A stretch of DNA of 7,417 bases from Candidatus Latescibacterota bacterium (GTDB lineage: Bacteria; JAAXHH01), in contig JAJECR010000250.1 in the NCBI GenBank assembly GCA_022821935.1, positions 1 through 7,417 of the forward strand, read 5' to 3'. The notes below the pieces were generated by a model. It had not been told where the DNA came from. It searched no databases and worked only from the letters and a program-made list of their open reading frames with translations. Below are positions 1-5,012 of the stretch, piece by piece (the stretch's first letter is position 1; each line of letters opens with the position of its first letter). The translations under genes were made by a program, and so were the position numbers.

Positions 1-894
1 CGCGTCGATCTGCCCGATCGAACGGGCATTCCACCAGATCAGGATATTGAAGGCGATCACGTTGCAGACCACGAATAGCGAATGGCCGAACTCCACCCCG
101 TAGTATCCCGCTCTTTCTCCCTGGAACTGCACCCAGCCGAGGACGATGGGGATGAGAAAGGCGGCGGGCAGAAGGCGGCGGGCCATGAGGCCGCCGGCCG
201 TGGCGCTGACCAGCGTGGCGGCCGGTTCGCGGCGGGGCCGCGCGCAGAAAATGCCGATGCAGAGGACGCCGAAACCCAGTGCGGTGTTGAGCGTGATGGG
301 GATCACGCCGGAAACCCTGTACAGCACCAGGGTACTGTATATCGCTCCGGCGAGGGAGAGCAGGGCAATAATCCCGGCGTTCATGACGCAGACGTGTGAC
401 AGCCAGTGTCTCGGACCGCGCAGGTCCAGCAGCAGGAGAGCCAGGCCCACGAGCATGAAGGTGAAGGCAGTGTGCGGGGCCATGCGATTGCCGCTCAGGG
501 AATCCGCGAACAGCCACTGGTCAATTCCCTGTCCGCCCAGGTCAACGTCAAGGAGCTTGGCGGCCCCCAGCGCCATGAGCACGCCCGCGCCGGCGAAACC
601 CGCCCACCTGCGATACGCGGAAGCATTTCTCGGCAGCAAGGCGCAAAGCGTACCGCCGGCCAGCAGAAAGGCCGCGGCCGTGAGCGGATTCATGGGAACC
701 CGGCCGGGGTTGATCAGACCCCGCAGATCGGCTAGATCGAACTGCCAGCCGAGGAGTACGAGTACGGAACACGCGACGACAATCCCGCTGCAAAGGTAAG
801 CCGCCCTCTGCAGCAACCGCACCCATGCCCCATCGATTTCCGTCGAAGTTCCATTGATTTCGGTCGCAGCCCCGTCAATTTCCGTCGAAGCCAT
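1..894 (-). CDS. Multi-pass membrane sensor protein, N-terminal part (probable sensor histidine kinase input domain), cut by window edge
   Basis: The reading frame is open from the ATG at 894 to the window edge (298 codons, no stop), so the C-terminus is missing. A GGGAGG ribosome-binding site (901-906) lies 6 nt upstream and fixes the start. After a short soluble N-terminus (1-28), about eight hydrophobic segments are visible, near residues 31-50, 68-87, 97-115, 138-157, 167-191, 197-218, 240-256 and 268-289. The last ends in LIWWNARSIGQIDA, a boundary I associate from memory with membrane input modules of PAS-containing or hybrid histidine kinases, where a signalling helix follows. Three segments share an x-P-x-T-A or L-N-T-A start (near 69-73, 139-143, 202-205), suggesting internal duplication. 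No kinase domain lies inside the window, so the kinase assignment is inference; a diguanylate cyclase or other effector is possible. It is the third gene of the leftward cluster, 60 nt after the receiver-GDH gene, which makes it a candidate partner of that receiver. Confidence 0.72.
   Translation of the reverse strand, partial: MASTEIDGAATEINGTSTEIDGAWVRLLQRAAYLCSGIVVACSVLVLLGWQFDLADLRGLINPGRVPMNPLTAAAFLLAGGTLCALLPRNASAYRRWAGFAGAGVLMALGAAKLLDVDLGGQGIDQWLFADSLSGNRMAPHTAFTFMLVGLALLLLDLRGPRHWLSHVCVMNAGIIALLSLAGAIYSTLVLYRVSGVIPITLNTALGFGVLCIGIFCARPRREPAATLVSATAGGLMARRLLPAAFLIPIVLGWVQFQGERAGYYGVEFGHSLFVVCNVIAFNILIWWNARSIGQIDA
826..888 (-). repeat. Three tandem 21-bp repeats in the 5' end of the sensor gene
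   Basis: Three consecutive 21-bp units (868-888, 847-867, 826-846) encode STEIDGA, ATEINGT and STEIDGA at residues 3-23 of the membrane protein. The outer two units are nearly identical in DNA; the middle one is more diverged. The repeat length is a multiple of three, so copy-number change would keep the frame. It encodes a soluble, acidic N-terminal tail ahead of the first membrane segment. Confidence 0.85.
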
Positions 895-924
895 GGCCAA
901 CCTCCCGGCGAACGCAGGCCGTGC

Positions 925-946
925 GGACCATGCGAACCATCGGTCC
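925..946 (-). other. Hairpin between the receiver-GDH gene and the sensor gene
   Basis: In the minus-strand transcript GGACC pairs with GGTCC and ATG with CAT around a 5-nt GTTCG loop, with one bulged G. This gives an 8-bp stem starting 8 nt after the GDH stop codon. There is no following U run, so it is not a standard intrinsic terminator. It could be a processing or mRNA-stability element, or chance in GC-rich DNA. Confidence 0.3.
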
Positions 947-954
947 AGCGGCTT

Positions 955-2601
955 TCAGGGGAAAATCCCCCGAAGCAGTTTCGCCTGGGTCACCCGGTTG
1001 ATCCCCTCTATCAACGCCGAAGTGCGCATGTCGATCTTGTCTTCAGCAGCACGGTGGACGGTCCGTCCGAAGGCGTCGATGAGGATGTTGTGCAGCCGGC
1101 TGTTGATTTCTTCGAGCGTCCACATGTAATTCTGGGAATCCTGCACCCACTCGAAGTACGAGACGGTTACGCCCCCCGCGTTTCCCAGCACGTCCGGCAG
1201 GATGAATACGTCCTTTTCCCCGAGGATCTCGTCCGCCTCGAGCGTTGTCGGACCGTTGGCCCCCTCCGCCAGAAGCCTGCACTTCAACCGGTCCGCGTTG
1301 TCGCCGGTTACCTGGTTCTGCAGCGCGGCCGGGGCGAGAATGTCGCATGACAGCTCGAGCAGCTCCTCGTTGGTAACCTCGTCGGCCTCGGGATATCCTT
1401 TGAGGAAGCGGTTTTCCTCGCAGTACCTGAAGACGTCTTCCAGCGAAAGTCCGTTGGCATTATAGATGCCTGTGGTGACGTCGCTGACCGCGATCACCCT
1501 GACCCCGTCCGCTTCCAGAAATCGCGCCGTATTGCTGCCCACGTTTCCGAAGCCCTGGACCACGGCCGTGGCGCCGTCAAGCGACATGCGCATGTGCTTC
1601 GCGGCCGCCTCGATCAGGTAGACCAGGCCCCGGCCGGTGGCCTCGCGGCGTCCCAGGGACCCGCCAAGCACGACCGGCTTACCGGTGACCACGCCCGGTA
1701 CCGTGTATCCCGCCTGCTGGCTGTAGGTGTCCATGATCCAGGCCATGACCTGCTCGTCCGTGCCCATGTCGGGGGCCGGGATGTCCTTGTCCGGTCCGAT
1801 GATGTCGATGATCTCCGACGTGAATCGCCGGGTGAGGCGCTGCAGTTCGCGGCGGGAAAGGCCGGTCGGATCGATCCGGACGCCGCCCTTCGCGCCGCCG
1901 AAGGGCAGGTTGATCAGCGCGCACTTCCAGGTCATCCACATGGCCAGGGCGGAGACCTCCCCCAGGTTCACGTCCTCGTGATAGCGGATGCCCCCCTTGG
2001 TCGGGCCCATGGTGAGCAGGTGCTGCACACGGTATCCGAAGACGTTTTCCACAAGGTGGTATTCGTCCCGACGGAAGGGAAGCGTCACGATATGGGTCCG
2101 CTGGGGGAAGAGCAACCGCTCCCGGATGTTTTCGTCGAGCCCCATGATCTGCGCCGCCTTCAGGAACTGTTGCTGGGCCAGTTTGAACATGGCCGAATCC
2201 CATTCGCCGCTGCGCGCGCGTACACGCTCGATGGCATAATGGATGGACCGGGAGAGCAGGGTAGAGTTGGCCTGGGTCTTAACGATGTAGTCCTGGGCAC
2301 CCGCTTCCACGGCTGTGGCCGCGAGGGACACGTCGTCCAGTCCGGTCAGGATGATGACCGGCATGTCCGGCACGGCCGCCCGGACGCTGTGGAGGGTGTC
2401 GAGGTCGGCGCTGTCAGGCAGGACCAGGTCGAGCAGCACCACGTCGAAAGTTCCCCTGGCGATCATGTCCAGACCTTCCCGGAGCGTGCCCGCCTCGTGA
2501 AGCCGGGTCTTCAACCGGCTGGAATCCATGAAATGACGGATCGCCTGCACGTGCACGGGGTTGTCTTCGATCATCAGGACTTCGACGGTGCTTTCCCGCA
2601 T
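955..2601 (-). CDS. Response-regulator receiver domain fused to glutamate dehydrogenase
   Basis: A 548-aa protein with two complete domains. Residues 6-125 are a CheY-like receiver: acidic pair E12/D13, phospho-acceptor D58 (VVLLDLVLPDS), T86 (IILTG) and K108 (YIVKT). The last helix (STLLSRSIHYAIERVRAR) resembles the signalling helix that normally leads into PAS or kinase domains. Residues about 134-548 are a full-length Glu/Leu/Phe/Val dehydrogenase. Lysines K202 (GPTKGG), K226 and catalytic K238 (LPFGGAKGG), catalytic D278 (PAPDMGT), the Rossmann motif GFGNVG (350-355) and S481 in VTVSYFEW match glutamate-specific enzymes. The expected reaction is glutamate + NAD(P)+ + water to 2-oxoglutarate + ammonium, in the cytosol; cofactor preference cannot be read safely. 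The ATG follows a GGAG (2610-2613) by 8 nt and lies 17 nt after the hisA stop. Phosphorylation-controlled activity is inference. A weak internal start at M138 could give a free GDH. Confidence 0.93.
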   Translation of the reverse strand: MRESTVEVLMIEDNPVHVQAIRHFMDSSRLKTRLHEAGTLREGLDMIARGTFDVVLLDLVLPDSADLDTLHSVRAAVPDMPVIILTGLDDVSLAATAVEAGAQDYIVKTQANSTLLSRSIHYAIERVRARSGEWDSAMFKLAQQQFLKAAQIMGLDENIRERLLFPQRTHIVTLPFRRDEYHLVENVFGYRVQHLLTMGPTKGGIRYHEDVNLGEVSALAMWMTWKCALINLPFGGAKGGVRIDPTGLSRRELQRLTRRFTSEIIDIIGPDKDIPAPDMGTDEQVMAWIMDTYSQQAGYTVPGVVTGKPVVLGGSLGRREATGRGLVYLIEAAAKHMRMSLDGATAVVQGFGNVGSNTARFLEADGVRVIAVSDVTTGIYNANGLSLEDVFRYCEENRFLKGYPEADEVTNEELLELSCDILAPAALQNQVTGDNADRLKCRLLAEGANGPTTLEADEILGEKDVFILPDVLGNAGGVTVSYFEWVQDSQNYMWTLEEINSRLHNILIDAFGRTVHRAAEDKIDMRTSALIEGINRVTQAKLLRGIFP

Positions 2602-2609
2602 GGTTCACA

Positions 2610-2613
2610 CTCC
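2610..2613 (-). promoter_or_regulatory. Ribosome-binding site of the receiver-GDH gene
   Basis: GGAG on the minus strand sits 8 nt before the ATG at 2601. It places translation initiation ahead of the receiver domain, which supports the fusion being made as one polypeptide. It lies in the 17-nt gap after the hisA stop. Confidence 0.75.
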
Positions 2614-2618
2614 AAGGC

Positions 2619-3359
2619 CTAGTCCCCGTGGGGCGGCTGGTATTTCCTCACGGCTTCCGACAGGTCGATCGTACCTTCGTAAAGAGACTTCCCCAGCACC
2701 ACGCCCTCCAGGCCGTCCTCAACGGACCTGAAGGCCTGTTCCAGATCATGCAACGAGGCCACGCCTCCCGACGCGATCACCCGCAAACCGCTTTCCCTGG
2801 CAAGACGCGCAGTCGCCCCGGTATCCAGGCCGTTCATTGTGCCGTCCCGGTCGATTTCAGTGTAGATGATCCTGCGGACCCCGGCTTCCTTCATGGCCCG
2901 CGCCAGTTCGAGAGCGGTACACGATGTGCCCGACGTCCATCCATTTACCGCGACCCTTCCCGCCTTCGCGTCGATTCCGACGACGATGCGCTCCGGCCCC
3001 CAGCGGTCCACCGCCCATCCCACCAGTTCGGGATGCTCCACGGCCGCCGTGCCCAGGATGACGCGGCGCACCCCCAGGGCCAGCCACTTCTCCACCGCTT
3101 CAGGCGTTCGAATGCCTCCCCCGAGCTGTATCGGGATTTCGACTTGTTCGAGCATGCGGACGACACTCGACTGGTTGCCCGCCGCGCCGGTGAAGGCGCC
3201 GTCCAGGTCGACCACGTGCAGGTAGGTGGCCCCCTGCTCCTTCCACTTCAGCGCGATTTCCTCCGGGGACCGGCTATACACCGTCTCGCGGTCCTTCCTG
3301 CCCTTGAGAAGCCGGACGCATCGGCCCTGCCGTATGTCGATAGCAGGATAAAGCTGCAT
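2619..3359 (-). CDS. hisA: Phosphoribosylformimino-5-aminoimidazole carboxamide ribotide isomerase (HisA)
   Basis: HisA catalyses the Amadori isomerisation of ProFAR to PRFAR, the fourth step of histidine biosynthesis, in the cytosol. From the chosen start the protein is 246 aa, typical for the family. It begins MQLYPAIDI with catalytic D8; the second catalytic Asp is D130 in VVGIDAKAGRVAVNGW. TIM-barrel signatures are HVVDLDGA (48-55), QLGGGIRT (78-85, phosphate binding), ILGTAA (101-106), TEIDRDGT (167-174), IASGGV (195-200) and GKSLYEG (223-229). The frame extends upstream to a TTG at 3404 and an ATG at 3371. The TTG falls in a hairpin loop, and the 3371 ATG directly abuts the GGAGG (3372-3376). 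The ATG at 3359, 12 nt from that GGAGG, matches the family N-terminus best. It is the first gene of the leftward cluster; no other his genes are in view. Confidence 0.95.
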   Translation of the reverse strand: MQLYPAIDIRQGRCVRLLKGRKDRETVYSRSPEEIALKWKEQGATYLHVVDLDGAFTGAAGNQSSVVRMLEQVEIPIQLGGGIRTPEAVEKWLALGVRRVILGTAAVEHPELVGWAVDRWGPERIVVGIDAKAGRVAVNGWTSGTSCTALELARAMKEAGVRRIIYTEIDRDGTMNGLDTGATARLARESGLRVIASGGVASLHDLEQAFRSVEDGLEGVVLGKSLYEGTIDLSEAVRKYQPPHGD

Positions 3360-3371
3360 CTGGGGTATCAT

Positions 3372-3376
3372 CCTCC
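3372..3376 (-). promoter_or_regulatory. Ribosome-binding site of hisA (decides the start)
   Basis: GGAGG on the minus strand touches the ATG at 3371 with zero spacing and is 12 nt from the ATG at 3359. Zero spacing should not work, so the downstream ATG, which also fits the family N-terminus, is preferred. The 12-nt spacing is slightly long. Confidence 0.6.
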
Positions 3377-3390
3377 GGAACCTGGTCAAT

Positions 3391-3413
3391 CCGCGCGCTT
3401 CCAACCCGCGCGG
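3391..3413 (-). other. GC-rich hairpin near the 5' end of the hisA leader
   Basis: Perfect 7-bp arms CCGCGCG and CGCGCGG flank a 9-nt loop. If the predicted promoter is right, the stem begins within a few nucleotides of the transcript's 5' end and ends 14 nt before the GGAGG. That position fits a 5' stabilising structure. It has no U tract, and no leader peptide with His codons is visible, so classical his attenuation is not supported. Confidence 0.45.
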
Positions 3414-3422
3414 CCTGCGTTA

Positions 3423-3452
3423 AAGATGGACCGAAACACGCCTGTATGTCAA
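3423..3452 (-). promoter_or_regulatory. Predicted sigma70-type promoter of the hisA / receiver-GDH / sensor cluster
   Basis: On the minus strand a consensus TTGACA (3447-3452) is followed after 18 nt by CATCTT (3423-3428), which matches three of six -10 positions including the key A and final T. Transcription would start near 3416, giving a hisA leader of about 57 nt. The -35 is strong and the -10 weak, which fits a regulated or modest promoter. Confidence 0.5.
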
Positions 3453-3465
3453 CCCACAAATCCCC

Positions 3466-3494
3466 TTGACACAGATGGGCAAGCGGCCTAATTT
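3466..3494 (+). promoter_or_regulatory. Predicted sigma70-type promoter of the tRNA nucleotidyltransferase / nnr / nadC operon
   Basis: Consensus TTGACA (3466-3471), a 17-nt spacer, then TAATTT (3489-3494), which keeps the conserved first T, second A and last T of the -10. Predicted transcription start is near 3501, giving a leader of about 109 nt. It lies back to back with the hisA promoter, the two -35 boxes being 13 nt apart. The coding frame of the downstream gene technically extends back through this promoter from a TTG, but that stretch would be untranscribed. Confidence 0.6.
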
Positions 3495-3609
3495 GCCGTG
3501 GAATCCGGCCCGATGGCCAAACAGGTTTCCCGGCCGAGACTTCGCCGGTCATCCTCGTGCTTCGTCGTCCTCCGCTCTCAAAACACGACCGCACATCCTT
3601 CGAATTTCG

Positions 3610-4986
3610 ATGCTTGCCCTTGCCGAACGTATCCAGTCCCTCTTCAAGGTCCATCCAGGACTGTCCGCCGAATTGAAGAATCTGTGCAGGGAGGTGGATC
3701 AGGAAATCTACGTCGTGGGTGGAGCGGTGCGGGACGCCATCCTGGGCCGCAGGGTCCGCGACATGGACCTGACGCTCGCCGAGGACGGACTGAGGCTGGG
3801 GCGGATGCTGGCGGACCACCTGCGGCGACCCTTCGTACCGCTGGATGACACGGACAGGACGGGGCGCATCGTGCTGCGGCCCCGGTATACGATTGATATC
3901 TCGTCATTCAAAGGCGATACACTCCGGGAAGACTTGAACAAACGTGATTTTACCGTCAATGCCATGGCCGTCCGCCTGGCTGACTTCCTGGAAGGCAGGC
4001 CGTCGATCATCGACCCGCTGAACGGCGCGAGGGACCTCGCGGCGGGCAGATTGAAAGCGCTCTCCCTGCAGTCCTTTCGCGACGACCCGCTCCGCATTCT
4101 GCGGGCATACCGGCTCGCCAGCCAGTTCGGCCTGGACTTCGCGCCGGAGACGGCTTCATGGATCGCGGTAACCTCCGATGGCCTGCGCGACGTTTCGGGC
4201 GAACGCCTCCTGTATGAACTGGCCTTGATCCTGGACACGCGCAGCACGGCGGACCGGGTATCCGCCATGGTGGACGCCGGGGTGTTCGGAGTCCTCTTCC
4301 CCGGCTGGACGGGGCCGGCTTCGGCCGGGCTGATCCGGCGTCTCGAACGGATGGACCGGCTCATGGCCAGGGACGTTTTCCTGGAGGATCACGGGCTTTA
4401 CGCCCATCTTTCCGGACACGGCATCAGGCTGGCCGCAGACCGGTCCGGCGACTGGATCCTTCGATTCGCTTCCCTCGTGCTGCATTTCATCCCGCAAAAC
4501 AGCGTTGATCCTGCGCTCGAATCCGTCGAAAGTATAGCCGACCGGCTGAAACTCAGCAAACGGGAGAGGCGGGCGCTGCACCAACTGGTCTTCGGAGCGA
4601 AGAGGGTGCTCGAAGAGGCCGCGTCCCGGCAGACGGACGACGAAAAGCTTTGCCGGATCATCCGCGGGACGAAGGACGCAACGCCCGGCGCCGCCCTGCT
4701 GGCACTGGCCCATGGAAAGGACGCGGATTCCGCGGCGGCGGGAAGTGTCGGCGAAGTCGTGGATCGGCTGGTCCAGTTGTACGGCCGGCACCGAACGGTC
4801 CGGTCAAGGGGCCTGCTGCTGGACGGCGCGGACATCATGGACGACCTGGATATCCCGGCGGGTCCGGAGATCGGCCGCATGCTGGATAGGCTTGAAAACA
4901 TTCAGGTATTGCACGATATTCGGACGAGGGAAGAAGCCCGGAAGCTGCTCTATAACGATGACGTAACCGGCGTGGGCAGCCCATAA
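3610..4986 (+). CDS. cca: tRNA nucleotidyltransferase / poly(A) polymerase family protein (probable CCA-adding enzyme)
   Basis: A class II nucleotidyltransferase, 458 aa from the chosen ATG. The family adds or repairs the 3' CCA of tRNA (or adds A or CC only, or poly(A)) in the cytosol. Visible motifs are VVGGAVRD (35-42), metal-binding D51/D53 in RVRDMDLTL, KRDFTVNAMAV (111-121) and the nucleotide-recognition DDPLRILRAYR (158-168). The C-terminal GADIMDDLDIPAGPEIGRML with TREEARKLL (406-447) is common in this family. Motifs alone do not separate CCA-adding from A-adding or poly(A) enzymes, so the symbol is provisional. The frame is open back to a TTG at 3466, but that codon is part of the predicted -35 box. 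ATG 3610 is the first ATG, GTG or TTG in frame after the predicted transcription start, and the family motifs begin soon after it. No Shine-Dalgarno is visible before it. It is the first gene of the rightward operon. Confidence 0.9.
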   Translation: MLALAERIQSLFKVHPGLSAELKNLCREVDQEIYVVGGAVRDAILGRRVRDMDLTLAEDGLRLGRMLADHLRRPFVPLDDTDRTGRIVLRPRYTIDISSFKGDTLREDLNKRDFTVNAMAVRLADFLEGRPSIIDPLNGARDLAAGRLKALSLQSFRDDPLRILRAYRLASQFGLDFAPETASWIAVTSDGLRDVSGERLLYELALILDTRSTADRVSAMVDAGVFGVLFPGWTGPASAGLIRRLERMDRLMARDVFLEDHGLYAHLSGHGIRLAADRSGDWILRFASLVLHFIPQNSVDPALESVESIADRLKLSKRERRALHQLVFGAKRVLEEAASRQTDDEKLCRIIRGTKDATPGAALLALAHGKDADSAAAGSVGEVVDRLVQLYGRHRTVRSRGLLLDGADIMDDLDIPAGPEIGRMLDRLENIQVLHDIRTREEARKLLYNDDVTGVGSP

Positions 4987-5012
4987 TACGGCCTGGACCG
5001 TGGATTTCAAGC

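Larger units (their letters stand above)
3360..3609. other. Divergent intergenic region
   Basis: This 250-nt region holds the two divergent promoters, the hisA leader hairpin and ribosome-binding site, and the leader of the rightward operon (about 3501-3609). The rightward leader contains only short weak stems, such as CCGGC/GCCGG at 3530-3548. It has no recognisable riboswitch, small ORF or terminator. Confidence 0.6.

Noticed and set aside
146..799. Plus-strand frame of 217 codons at the left end
   Set aside because: Arg/Ser/Pro-rich translation without motifs; the minus strand gives a coherent multi-helix membrane protein with a good ribosome-binding site.
548..826. Minus-strand frame of 92 codons inside the sensor gene
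   Set aside because: It is in a different frame from the membrane protein, Arg-rich, without a hydrophobic pattern or motif.
955..2601. Leucine or phenylalanine dehydrogenase instead of glutamate dehydrogenase
   Set aside because: The VTVSYFEW segment with S481, together with GPTKGG and GGAKGG lysines, follows the glutamate-specific pattern.
1594..2622. Open frame of 342 codons on the plus strand opposite receiver-GDH
   Set aside because: No recognisable motif and it overlaps the strongly supported fusion gene throughout; a compositional shadow.
3360..3404. Upstream TTG (3404) and ATG (3371) starts for hisA
   Set aside because: The TTG lies in the loop of the leader hairpin with no ribosome-binding site; the ATG at 3371 has zero spacing to GGAGG; HisA proteins normally start a few residues before the PAID motif.
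3391..3413. his-type transcription attenuator before hisA
   Set aside because: No His-codon-rich leader peptide, no alternative stems and no U run after the hairpin.
3466..3609. 48-residue N-terminal extension of the tRNA nucleotidyltransferase
   Set aside because: The TTG start is the -35 box of a good promoter and the stretch has no family similarity that I recognise.
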